Shown piece after piece: positions 1 through 5,802 of a stretch of DNA of 38,607 nucleotides (position 1 is the first letter of the stretch; every line of letters starts with the position of its first letter). Both the position numbers and the translations under genes were made by a program. Under the pieces are notes generated by a model. It saw only the letters and a list, made by a program, of their open reading frames with translations, was not told where the DNA came from and ran no database searches. This DNA comes from a virus. Where the stretch lies: IMG/VR virus record IMGVR_UViG_3300043425_000405, positions 1-38,607 of that record; one strand, 5' to 3'.

Positions 1-29
1 TACGCGCTGCAATCTGGATTGACCTTTTG

Positions 30-53
30 CTTTACGTTAACGTCAACGTAAAG
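30..53. repeat. Inverted repeat, 9-bp arms
   Basis: CTTTACGTT (30-38) and AACGTAAAG (45-53) are perfect complements around a 6-base loop. The right copy of the repeat has different bases here but also has dyads: GCGAAC/GTTCGC at 38294-38306 and TTCGC/GCGAA at 38285-38298. The position keeps symmetry while its sequence changes. The function is unknown; it could be a protein-binding site or a hairpin at the edge of the origin-like region. Confidence 0.55.
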
Positions 54-106
54 AAAAACACATTGGCTAGCTGGCTATGCTGCAGTGCAACATTTTGTTG
101 GGCGGT

Positions 107-172
107 CTGGGTCATGATTGCGCGGGTCATGACTGCGTAGGTCATGACGTCATGACTGCGTAGGTCATGACC
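107..172. repeat. GGTCATGAC iteron array (left copy)
   Basis: The palindromic octamer GTCATGAC occurs at 126-133, 141-148, 149-156 and 164-171, with a degenerate first unit at 110-117. Start spacings are about 15, 15, 8 and 15 bases, and the spacer between units is TGCGTA or TTGCGC. The array resembles initiator-binding iterons of replicons. No Rep-type initiator gene was recognised, so the binding protein is unknown. Confidence 0.7.
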
Positions 173-192
173 GAATTTGCATGGGTGTGTTA

Positions 193-206
193 CTGTGTTA
201 ACACAG
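193..206. promoter_or_regulatory. Perfect 14-bp palindrome (left copy)
   Basis: CTGTGTTAACACAG is perfectly self-complementary. In the right copy (38445-38458) the equivalent is CTGTATTAATACAG, where a G-to-A change on one arm is matched by a C-to-T change on the other. Such paired change suggests a dimeric protein site or cruciform is maintained. The binding factor is unknown. Confidence 0.6.
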
Positions 207-359
207 CACATGGGCAATCTGGGTCATGGAAATGCAGGCCGTTCTTATAAAGAACAATTTATAACCATATAGGTTAATTATATACTTTTTTCATACTGAC
301 TATACAATCCATTACCCAGATTACCCAGAACTCTCCAAGACCCGCGCATTTGAGCCGTT

Positions 360-500
360 TTTTTCTGGGCAATTTATAGCGAAACCATGACCCAGCAAAT
401 GACCATTTCGCCCAGTTTCAGGACCCATGATTTTCGCCCTATTTTTTCTGGGTCATTTTCTGGGCGGTTTCTGGGTCATGTTTTTTGGCAAATGACCCAG
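360..500. repeat. CTGGGTCAT/ATGACCCAG repeat cluster
   Basis: The nonamer CTGGGTCAT occurs on the + strand at 448-456 and 471-479 and on the - strand at 387-395 and 492-500. Further + copies lie at 107-115 and 219-227. Shorter CTGGGC or CCCAG variants lie between them, often after a T-run. The cluster sits between the iterons and the early promoter and looks like multiple binding sites for one protein, for replication initiation or early gene control. Confidence 0.65.
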
Positions 501-519
501 AAAATACCCTCATAATATT

Positions 520-528
520 TGTGGATAA
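520..528 (-). other. DnaA box, candidate origin element
   Basis: TGTGGATAA is the exact complement of the consensus DnaA box TTATCCACA. It follows the repeat cluster and the AT-rich stretch 240-320. One consensus nonamer can arise by chance, but its place beside iterons and an AT-rich tract supports a replication origin at about 80-560. Confidence 0.5.
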
Positions 529-556
529 CTTTTTTTAGCGCAACACATTTTAGTGC

Positions 557-584
557 TTGACGTTGTTATTTGAGGGTATATAAG
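557..584 (+). promoter_or_regulatory. Early promoter, sigma70-like
   Basis: TTGACG (557-562) and TATAAG (579-584) are separated by 16 bases, close to the sigma70 consensus. The predicted start is about 30 bases upstream of the first early gene (617). It should drive the whole run of overlapping early genes with host RNA polymerase. Confidence 0.75.
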
Positions 585-616
585 AGGGCATCAACAATGC
601 AATGGAGTGAGACACC

Positions 617-808
617 ATGACAACAAACCGCGTAATGCGCCTTAACAACAATCCAGATGCACGCGGCTTTATCATCCGCGTATTAGAAGAAACGCATCGC
701 GACGTTTTAGGTAACATTCATTTTAAAGTTATCGCATCCGAAACCGCTGGCACTAAAAAATCTGCCAACGCGGTTTATGACCGTTTGCGCGCGGATTATG
801 TCGCATGA
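617..808 (+). CDS. Small early protein (63 aa), unknown
   Basis: First gene of the early operon. A good ribosome site (GGAG at 604-607, within GGAGTGAGA) precedes the ATG by nine bases. The protein is small and basic, without signal peptide or membrane segment. It contains a SETAG pentapeptide also present in the next gene. Its stop overlaps the next start (ATGA), which implies translational coupling. I recognise no family. As the first early product it could act on the host, but nothing in the sequence shows that. Confidence 0.75.
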   Translation: MTTNRVMRLNNNPDARGFIIRVLEETHRDVLGNIHFKVIASETAGTKKSANAVYDRLRADYVA

Positions 809-1020
809 ACAAAGAATATATCATTTGGGGTAAGCCACCGCATAGCGACGACGAAACTTTGCTGGTGTCTGAAACCGCTGGCATTGCCAGCATGGAACAA
901 GCGCAACGGGTTATCGCGCAACTAACAGATATTCACGGATGCCGCGATTGTCGGGTTCAAGTGTTTACGCTTGGCAACGGCGCGGACGTCATAAACGCAT
1001 TTAAAGGGACAATCGCATGA
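805..1020 (+). CDS. Small early protein (71 aa), unknown
   Basis: It overlaps the genes on both sides by four bases (ATGA). It has a SETAG motif near residue 24, in a nearly identical DNA string to that of the preceding gene. The middle has GCRDC (about residues 45-49), two cysteines three bases of residue apart, which is too little to call a zinc site. No family is recognised. Confidence 0.72.
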   Translation: MNKEYIIWGKPPHSDDETLLVSETAGIASMEQAQRVIAQLTDIHGCRDCRVQVFTLGNGADVINAFKGTIA

Positions 1021-1244
1021 CGCAGACAGTTTCACAATATTACCTTGACGGCATTAGCGAGGGCCGCGCCATGCTGAACGCATGGAAGGCTGAAGGCATG
1101 GCCGATACGGACTTGCCAGCACTCGCACAAGCGCACCTTGACAACATTAAGCGCACAGCGCGTTCATTCGACGCGCAATCGCCAGTTGGCCAAATGCTGC
1201 GCGGTGAGCGCGACTTTTGGCGCAACAAATTGAAACAAGTATAA
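1017..1244 (+). CDS. Small early protein (75 aa), unknown
   Basis: Coupled to the upstream gene by an ATGA overlap. It is predicted mainly helical, with an alanine- and leucine-rich centre and a basic C-terminus ending near FWRNKLKQV. There is no membrane segment. The ORF on the opposite strand (1040-1282) is judged a shadow. Function unknown. Confidence 0.72.
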   Translation: MTQTVSQYYLDGISEGRAMLNAWKAEGMADTDLPALAQAHLDNIKRTARSFDAQSPVGQMLRGERDFWRNKLKQV

Positions 1245-1269
1245 ACAACAATCAACAGGAGCAAACAAC

Positions 1270-1584
1270 ATGGCACAAACAATTCACACGTTCACCAAAG
1301 ATGGTTTCGACATTCGTTTCGCAGTCATTCCAGAATTGACGCATCCTAACGACCTTTTCGACGATGATGGTGAGGCTGCACGGGCAATCGCCGCAGGCGA
1401 TTATGAATGGTTCATCGCTAACGTCACCGCCAGCAAAAACGGAATAGAACTGGCAGACGAATATCTCGGCGCGTGTTGCTACGCAACCTACGCTGATTTC
1501 ATGGCTGACCCCTATTTCGACGATATGGTCACCACTGCAATCGACGTAGCGCGTCAGAACATTGACGCGCTGACCGCCGACTAA
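1270..1584 (+). CDS. Highly acidic early protein (104 aa), unknown
   Basis: An AGGAG ribosome site precedes the ATG. I count 15 Asp and 5 Glu against about 5 Lys/Arg, giving a strongly negative charge spread along the chain. Small, very acidic early phage proteins are sometimes DNA mimics that block restriction or nucleoid proteins; applying that here is only inference. No membrane segment is seen. No family is recognised with confidence. Confidence 0.75.
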   Translation: MAQTIHTFTKDGFDIRFAVIPELTHPNDLFDDDGEAARAIAAGDYEWFIANVTASKNGIELADEYLGACCYATYADFMADPYFDDMVTTAIDVARQNIDALTAD

Positions 1585-1594
1585 CACCACCGGA

Positions 1595-1612
1595 GCGCGG
1601 AGCAATCCGCGC
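1595..1612 (+). promoter_or_regulatory. Intergenic hairpin GCGCGG-N6-CCGCGC
   Basis: A 6-bp GC-only stem with a 6-base loop lies in the largest gap of the early operon (1585-1650). No T-tract follows, so it is more likely an mRNA processing or stability element than a terminator. The next gene has its own GGAGTGAGA ribosome site. Confidence 0.4.
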
Positions 1613-1650
1613 CGAGGATGGCGCTAGTGCCAACAACGGAGTGAGAAACT

Positions 1651-1899
1651 ATGTCATATGTTACACAAGCAATCGAAACCAAATATCTTGGTGCGACCAA
1701 TGCCAAGGGTGGACGCATTAAAGCTACCGCATGGGCTGGCAGCATTACGTTGCCATATGATTATGCGTTAGACGCTCAAGAAAATCATGAGAAGGCCGCT
1801 ACTATGTTGCGGCGCAAACTGAACTGGGGAGGCAAATACGCCCAAGGCGCAAACGTCAAAGGCAATGGCTACTATTTCGTCAATGTGGAGGGCGCGTAA
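1651..1899 (+). CDS. Small basic early protein (82 aa), unknown
   Basis: The start is supported by GGAGTGAGA just upstream, the same leader as the first early gene. The sequence is basic and glycine-rich (NWGGKYAQGANVKGNGYYFVN near the C-terminus), suggesting a compact beta-containing fold. Function unknown. Confidence 0.75.
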   Translation: MSYVTQAIETKYLGATNAKGGRIKATAWAGSITLPYDYALDAQENHEKAATMLRRKLNWGGKYAQGANVKGNGYYFVNVEGA

Positions 1900-1900
1900 C

Positions 1901-2155
1901 ATGAAACGCTATCCAAATTATATTACCTTTGCATGGCAGCGTTGCGGCGACGATTGCGACTATGAGATTGTCGGCACGTTGAACGGCGAAACAATCGACG
2001 AAGATGCCCTCTGGAATTACCTTGTCCTGCATACGCTGGCTATTTTGAAATTGTCAGAACATGACGTGCAAGCATACCACCGCGAAGACGTTTACGCTGT
2101 CATTGAACATGATGGCGACGACTGGACGCCTATCGACCTAGAGGCCGTAAAATGA
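1901..2155 (+). CDS. Small acidic early protein (84 aa), unknown
   Basis: The ATG at 1901 is preferred over an in-frame ATG at 1865 because GGAGG lies at 1887-1891 and the start then directly follows the upstream stop. The protein is acidic, with CGDDCDYE near residue 15 and HDGDDW near residue 70. Its stop overlaps the next start. Function unknown. Confidence 0.72.
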   Translation: MKRYPNYITFAWQRCGDDCDYEIVGTLNGETIDEDALWNYLVLHTLAILKLSEHDVQAYHREDVYAVIEHDGDDWTPIDLEAVK

Positions 2156-2250
2156 CAGACAATCAACTGAACCTAGCAATCCGCTTGGGCCTATTCGCCC
2201 TAATCGTGATTGTTGCCAACTACTACAAATATACCGGCGGTGCATCATGA
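2152..2250 (+). CDS. Small membrane peptide (32 aa)
   Basis: Reads MTDNQLNLAIRLGLFALIVI and onwards to a GGAS end. A single hydrophobic stretch (about residues 9-25) predicts one membrane span. It overlaps both neighbours through ATGA, which supports it as a real coupled gene despite its size. Function unknown; it could be a membrane-acting early peptide. Confidence 0.6.
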   Translation: MTDNQLNLAIRLGLFALIVIVANYYKYTGGAS

Positions 2251-2336
2251 TAGCCCACATAGCAGTCACAACATTCTTTTTGGGCGTCCTTGCCCTATCC
2301 GTCTACGCAATCGTTAAAACAGTGAAGGGAGCATAA
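2247..2336 (+). CDS. Small membrane peptide (29 aa)
   Basis: Starts inside the preceding stop (ATGA). Residues 4-23 are hydrophobic and are followed by a basic tail (VKTVKGA), giving a single predicted membrane segment. The codons for its tail also carry the GGAG ribosome site of the next gene. It forms a tandem pair of tiny membrane peptides with 2152-2250. Confidence 0.55.
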   Translation: MIAHIAVTTFFLGVLALSVYAIVKTVKGA

Positions 2337-2337
2337 A

Positions 2338-2775
2338 ATGACATTCCAAAAACATATTGACGCAATCGCCAGCGGCAGCGTCACGAAAACAAACATCATT
2401 GGCTTACGCAAAGCCCTTAACGCCGAGGGCCGCCGCCGCGCCGGACTATCGGTTAGCACGACCTGCCCCAAGGCAGCGGGTGATGATATATATCTGGCGC
2501 TTGCCATGATTGACCGCGACCGTCCTAAAGTTGTCGGCGAATTGCATGACAGCGGCGTCAAGCTATTGCAAAGCAAACGCTACGCAAAGCGGCTTGCCAA
2601 TTATTCGGACATTATCGAATGGCCTAGCCATTTTGAATTGTGCGGATTTGACCGATTAGGCCGCTACGGCGACTATGCGGTGCCAGTATACCGCCTTGTT
2701 GGGCAGAATGGCGGCTCATTCAAGTTTCGCAATATCCCTTGGCAATCGGGCGGCAACGGCCCCGAAATAGTTTAA
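2338..2775 (+). CDS. Early protein (145 aa), unknown
   Basis: The ribosome site is GGGAG just upstream. The N-terminal half has a basic segment (NAEGRRRAGLSV, about residues 29-40). The rest is mixed alpha/beta, with no membrane segment and no motif I recognise. It is one of the two longest early genes. A basic helix could contact nucleic acid, but this is speculative. Confidence 0.75.
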   Translation: MTFQKHIDAIASGSVTKTNIIGLRKALNAEGRRRAGLSVSTTCPKAAGDDIYLALAMIDRDRPKVVGELHDSGVKLLQSKRYAKRLANYSDIIEWPSHFELCGFDRLGRYGDYAVPVYRLVGQNGGSFKFRNIPWQSGGNGPEIV

Positions 2776-2795
2776 CAAAGCAAAAGGAGCATAAA

Positions 2796-2945
2796 ATGAC
2801 AGACAACATAGCCGAATTATTCGAATTCATACGCGCCGTGACGCCGTATCTAGAGGATATGGGCAATCGCGGCGACCATGAGGCGATGCACCTACACATT
2901 GTGGCTGTGGGCATACTGGCCGAACACGGAGAGGAAATTGACTAA
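2796..2945 (+). CDS. Small acidic early protein (49 aa)
   Basis: The start at 2796 is chosen over an upstream in-frame ATG (2739) because AAAAGGAG is well placed and the gene then follows the previous stop. The protein is acidic and predicted helical, ending EHGEEID. Its stop overlaps the next start (TAATG). Function unknown. Confidence 0.7.
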   Translation: MTDNIAELFEFIRAVTPYLEDMGNRGDHEAMHLHIVAVGILAEHGEEID

Positions 2946-3241
2946 TGACACACACAGAAGATTTAGCGCGTTATGCAGCCATCTTTGCAGCAGATGCTGG
3001 CACTGACGCTCTGTATTACGATGACCGATACACCGACGAAATGGCCGACCTGTGCGTCAGTGTTGCCTTGGAAGCAATCATGCGCCGTGACGCAGCGCAA
3101 GCGGCTGGCAAGGATTTTTACGCCTGTGCGTTTGTCGAAGCGGCGGCCAATGCGTTGAACCAATGCCATGCGGCCACGCTGGAACAGCTATTTGACGCTG
3201 GGCAGCAGGAAAGTGACAGCCTTGCAGGGAAGGGAAAATAA
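2945..3241 (+). CDS. Small alanine-rich early protein (98 aa)
   Basis: Coupled by TAATG overlap. The protein is alanine-rich and acidic, predicted almost wholly helical, with aromatic/acidic DALYYDDRYTDE near residue 21. No domain is recognised. An opposite-strand ORF here is a shadow. Confidence 0.72.
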   Translation: MTHTEDLARYAAIFAADAGTDALYYDDRYTDEMADLCVSVALEAIMRRDAAQAAGKDFYACAFVEAAANALNQCHAATLEQLFDAGQQESDSLAGKGK

Positions 3242-3242
3242 C

Positions 3243-3446
3243 ATGACACAAGACCGCAATTACCTACGGATGTTATCAAACCGCGAATTAATCAGCATGG
3301 GGCGCGAACGCGACAGCGGCGATGATTTAGTCCTTGTGCTGGCAGAACGCCTATCAGACTTGGCACACTTCAAAGCGCACCTAGAGGCCGCGCAAGCCGA
3401 GATAGATGATTTAGAGGCCGAAATAGCCATCCTTAAAGCCAAATGA
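3243..3446 (+). CDS. Small coiled-coil early protein (67 aa)
   Basis: The start at 3243 follows a GGGAAAA ribosome site and is one base past the previous stop; the upstream in-frame ATG (3168) is less likely. The C-terminal half is a heptad-like run of E, A, L and I ending EAEIAILKAK, a short coiled coil likely to form dimers. Function unknown. Confidence 0.7.
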   Translation: MTQDRNYLRMLSNRELISMGRERDSGDDLVLVLAERLSDLAHFKAHLEAAQAEIDDLEAEIAILKAK

Positions 3447-3502
3447 CGGCCCTGTTGGCAGGAGCCGCCCTATTCCTTTTGACCTTATTATTAGAGGATT
3501 GA
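3443..3502 (+). CDS. Tiny hydrophobic peptide (19 aa), possible
   Basis: MTALLAGAALFLLTLLLED begins in the ATGA overlap with the preceding stop and is almost entirely hydrophobic, enough for one membrane span. The next gene starts four bases after its stop. It is too short to be sure; overlap and composition are the only support. Confidence 0.4.
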   Translation: MTALLAGAALFLLTLLLED

Positions 3503-3505
3503 CCA

Positions 3506-3709
3506 ATGAACCAATATCAAATTGCAATCGTTGTGGCGCTCATGGCGCAAGCTGTGACGCTGTTCCTGCTATGGATAACGCATAAAGACCGCCAATTTTG
3601 GCAAGTTATGTGGACGCACGATGCAGCCGAATTGCTATTCTGGAAACGCTACGCCGTGCTGCGCGACCCTAAGTCGGGCAAATACGTCAAAAAAGCGAAG
3701 CGGCCATGA
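3506..3709 (+). CDS. Small membrane protein (67 aa)
   Basis: An N-terminal hydrophobic helix (about residues 5-24) is followed by a soluble tail with aromatic residues and a strongly basic end (GKYVKKAKRP). The topology suggests a single-pass inner-membrane protein with a cytoplasmic basic tail. It overlaps the next gene by ATGA. Function unknown. Confidence 0.68.
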   Translation: MNQYQIAIVVALMAQAVTLFLLWITHKDRQFWQVMWTHDAAELLFWKRYAVLRDPKSGKYVKKAKRP

Positions 3710-4044
3710 TAGAATATGCCGTTCGCAAGCAGATAAAGCACCTGTGCGGCTATATCAGCGACAAAAGCGCCGTGTTGCAGCACGTCAACAGGGAGCACAA
3801 CCTAAACTTGACGATGGCCGACATTATAGAGGCATCCACCACGCGCCACCGCGCACGGCGGACCGACCTAAAGGCCATGACGCCATCGCCGCTGATTGTG
3901 ACGCATAGAAGCAGGGGTTACGACCCGCTGGCTAGGGCGCTGTTCAAATACCATGCGGCGCGGACGTTCGGCCCTGAGCAAGCCTACTGGCTCGACAGGC
4001 TGAACGACCGCAAGCCGAAACCGACAACTACAATCGAACTGTAA
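3706..4044 (+). CDS. Basic early protein (112 aa), possible DNA-binding
   Basis: Coupled by ATGA. The N-terminal 45 residues include ISDKSAVLQHVNREHNLNLT, which could form a helix-turn-helix, followed by an arginine-rich segment (TTRHRARRTD). The chain is basic overall. A nucleic-acid-binding role is plausible but unproven. No family is recognised. Confidence 0.7.
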   Translation: MIEYAVRKQIKHLCGYISDKSAVLQHVNREHNLNLTMADIIEASTTRHRARRTDLKAMTPSPLIVTHRSRGYDPLARALFKYHAARTFGPEQAYWLDRLNDRKPKPTTTIEL

Positions 4045-4053
4045 AGGAAACCA

Positions 4054-4191
4054 ATGATTAAACCACAGCAAGCCGCGCCTATCGGGCGCAAGCACCGCGT
4101 CTCATCCGACAGCGCATGGCCGCTACGGGGCGCAGACGGCAGGACATTCGCGGAACGCCGCGCAACACATGAAAAGGAACAAAGCAAATGA
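4054..4191 (+). CDS. Small basic early protein (45 aa)
   Basis: ATG preceded by AAAGGAAA. The peptide is Arg/Lys-rich (GRKHRVSSDSAWPLRG near residue 11), with no hydrophobic segment, and is probably largely disordered. It overlaps the next gene by ATGA, which supports translation. Function unknown. Confidence 0.6.
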   Translation: MIKPQQAAPIGRKHRVSSDSAWPLRGADGRTFAERRATHEKEQSK

Positions 4192-4352
4192 ACGAAGTGC
4201 AAGATATAAAAGATAGGCTCGATGAATTTTGCACCGAGTTTGACATAGTAGAAAAACACCTCGGCAGTTTGAGGCTGCTTGCTGGAATGGCCTATGTTCT
4301 GGGGCTTGAACTTGAAGTGCGAATGTCACCACGCGAGGAGCAAAGCGAATAA
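4188..4352 (+). CDS. Small acidic helical protein (54 aa)
   Basis: Starts in the preceding stop and ends in TAATG shared with the next gene. It is predicted helical and acidic at both ends, with a hydrophobic middle (LRLLAGMAYVLGLELEV) that is more amphipathic than membrane-spanning. Function unknown. Confidence 0.6.
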   Translation: MNEVQDIKDRLDEFCTEFDIVEKHLGSLRLLAGMAYVLGLELEVRMSPREEQSE

Positions 4353-4537
4353 TGGCTAGACCAATGTTTTACCCGATGGGAACGCTGGAAGTTGGCGAAG
4401 TCGCCACCATGCCAGCAGAGAATAAAGGCGATGCCAAGCGCACCAGCCGCAACGTGTCACAATATGGCCTGCGCCACGGCAAAGCCTTCAAGTGCCGCAC
4501 TGTGGAAGGCGTAACATTCATAACGAGGATAGTATGA
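4352..4537 (+). CDS. Small early protein (61 aa), paralogue of 5500-5700
   Basis: It shares an LEVGEV or MEVGEV motif, a central R-N-x-Y-x-x-R region, a G-K turn and a C-terminal TRIV/TRVR with the protein at 5500-5700. The two look like a duplicated small beta-rich domain. Starts in the TAATG of the previous gene and overlaps the next. The basic C-terminal half could bind nucleic acid. No named family. Confidence 0.72.
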   Translation: MARPMFYPMGTLEVGEVATMPAENKGDAKRTSRNVSQYGLRHGKAFKCRTVEGVTFITRIV

Positions 4538-4986
4538 CAGACGAAGAAATCACAAAAGCCGCACGGGAAATCTGTGCCGCGCAAGCCGACAAGCAGGACA
4601 ACTATGAGGTTTACCAGCGTTACCTGATTGGCGATTATGACCACACGATCTGGATGCGCCTCGTTGAGCAAGGCATCCGGCGTGGGCTTAAGGGGCAGGC
4701 AATGGTTAAGACCCAACACTGCCCCAACTGCGAAGCCACCGAGCAAAAGCTGCATGACTTCCGACAAGAGGTGAGCGATGCGGTGGAAGGCTATTTTCAG
4801 CCACCAAACTATTTAGGTAAATTTAACGACACTTTAGGCCGCTTCATCATCCCCAAGCCCAAGCCTGACCCGCTGGTGGAGGTGATGGAGGACTTGGGTT
4901 GGTATGACGCAGACACTGATGCCGAAAATCTCCGCGCCGCACTGGAAGCCCGTGGGCTGGAGATACGGGAGAAGGGCAATGGCTGA
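4534..4986 (+). CDS. Early protein (150 aa), unknown, with CxxC
   Basis: Start 4534 overlaps the previous stop and has GAGG at 4525-4528; an in-frame ATG at 4492 would overlap far more. The longest early product. CPNC lies near residue 63, which could be half of a zinc site. The C-terminus is acidic and helical. It overlaps the next gene by 8 bases. Function unknown. Confidence 0.72.
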   Translation: MTDEEITKAAREICAAQADKQDNYEVYQRYLIGDYDHTIWMRLVEQGIRRGLKGQAMVKTQHCPNCEATEQKLHDFRQEVSDAVEGYFQPPNYLGKFNDTLGRFIIPKPKPDPLVEVMEDLGWYDADTDAENLRAALEARGLEIREKGNG

Positions 4987-5248
4987 TAAAATACCAGTCT
5001 ACATCCACGCCGCACGGCCTGTATGGCGGGAAGACCGTTGGCCTGCGGTTGGCGGGTTCATAGACCCCGCCAACATACGCTACCGCATCGACCCCAAGAC
5101 GGGAGAGCCGCTGCGTATCTATGGCGACCTTGCCGTTTTGCTCAACAGTGACGGCTCAACAATAATTGAACACCGAGACGAAAACAACAGGCTCTACATG
5201 ACCAGCTACCGAGCCGTCCCCTACCCTAAAGATTGGAAAGCAACATGA
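4979..5248 (+). CDS. Small early protein (89 aa), unknown
   Basis: The start is set at 4979 (GGAGAAGGGCA upstream) rather than the in-frame ATG at 4904. Its beta-rich sequence has a tryptophan-rich start (RPVWREDRWP) and the pattern DPKTGEPLRIYGDLAV. It overlaps the next gene by ATGA. Function unknown. Confidence 0.7.
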   Translation: MADKIPVYIHAARPVWREDRWPAVGGFIDPANIRYRIDPKTGEPLRIYGDLAVLLNSDGSTIIEHRDENNRLYMTSYRAVPYPKDWKAT

Positions 5249-5442
5249 CCGACAACGATGATGATGATGAACTTGCGCTGCCCGAACGCTACATCGAACG
5301 GGCTGGGGAAACCTTGGCCTATCGCTTGATGGAATATCTGGAGTTTCTGGGCGTGATAGGCAAAGACCATGTGTCCTATCTGCGCTATCCGCCCATCGAA
5401 TTGATAGAAGACGCTGAAAAAGCATTGAGAGATGAAGCATGA
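5245..5442 (+). CDS. Small acidic early protein (65 aa)
   Basis: Start 5245 overlaps the previous stop. The N-terminus is a run of acidic residues (DNDDDDE) followed by amphipathic helices. It overlaps the next gene by ATGA. Function unknown. Confidence 0.68.
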   Translation: MTDNDDDDELALPERYIERAGETLAYRLMEYLEFLGVIGKDHVSYLRYPPIELIEDAEKALRDEA

Positions 5443-5516
5443 CCCTGCGCCAGTTCCTACAGGACAATTTTGGCTGGGATATTTATGATTGGGAAATAGA
5501 TGACATTCGGTTCTGA
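5439..5516 (+). CDS. Tiny early peptide (25 aa), possible
   Basis: MTLRQFLQDNFGWDIYDWEI and five more residues. It begins in the ATGA overlap with the gene before and overlaps the next gene by 17 bases. Acidic and aromatic. Its existence rests only on coupling and on filling the gap between neighbours. Confidence 0.45.
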   Translation: MTLRQFLQDNFGWDIYDWEIDDIRF

Positions 5517-5700
5517 CACACGCAAATCTAAGCATGGCATTAACGCAATGGAAGTGGGCGAAGTCCGCGTATTTGATACGCCGACTGAACACGACAAGCA
5601 CCTACTCCGCCGTTCGGCACACAACCAGAACGAGCGGACGGACAGGCACTACATAACACGCTCTAAAGGTGACAAGCTGACAGTCACCCGTGTCCGATAA
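5500..5700 (+). CDS. Small basic early protein (66 aa), paralogue of 4352-4537
   Basis: The last gene of the early operon, ending about a dozen bases before a strong hairpin. It shares the MEVGEV motif and the C-terminal TRVR/TRIV pattern with 4352-4537. It is Arg/Lys/His-rich, consistent with nucleic-acid binding. No family is named. Confidence 0.7.
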   Translation: MTFGSDTRKSKHGINAMEVGEVRVFDTPTEHDKHLLRRSAHNQNERTDRHYITRSKGDKLTVTRVR

Positions 5701-5711
5701 CTGACAATAAA

Positions 5712-5744
5712 AAGCCCCCTGCGGAGTGAGGACGCAGGGGGCTT
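5712..5744 (-). terminator. Strong terminator between convergent operons
   Basis: AAGCCCCCTGCG (5712-5723) and CGCAGGGGGCTT (5733-5744) form a perfect 12-bp stem with a 9-base loop. Read on the - strand the stem is followed by TTTTTATTG, the classic intrinsic terminator form, so it ends the replication operon. On the + strand the stem is followed by A's, so it would stop early transcripts less efficiently. The loop contains GAGTGAG, a string also found in several leaders of this phage. Confidence 0.9.
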
Positions 5745-5802
5745 AAAAAGGCCAACGGAGCAACATTGACCTTGTCCTTATATCATCGCAACCAAATGGT
5801 TG

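Larger units (their letters stand above)
1..355. repeat. Left copy of imperfect terminal direct repeat
   Basis: This stretch is homologous, in the same orientation, to 38254-38607. Bases 229-355 are identical to 38481-38607 (127 bp). Bases 38-228 match with scattered substitutions and one single-base deletion, and 1-37 match only loosely. It contains no credible gene. An exact 127-bp end overlap is what a de Bruijn assembler run with k=127 leaves at the join of a circular graph, so the exact part may be an assembly overlap, and the diverged part a second strain allele. A true diverged terminal repeat is the alternative. Confidence 0.9.

Noticed and set aside
107-172. Possible CRISPR array
   Set aside because: The units are 8-15 bases with no unique spacers of 25-40 bases and no cas genes; iterons fit better.
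32-217. Minus-strand ORF of 61 aa over the left repeat and iterons
   Set aside because: It runs through iterons and palindromes, has no ribosome site and its codons reflect the repeat; the region looks non-coding.
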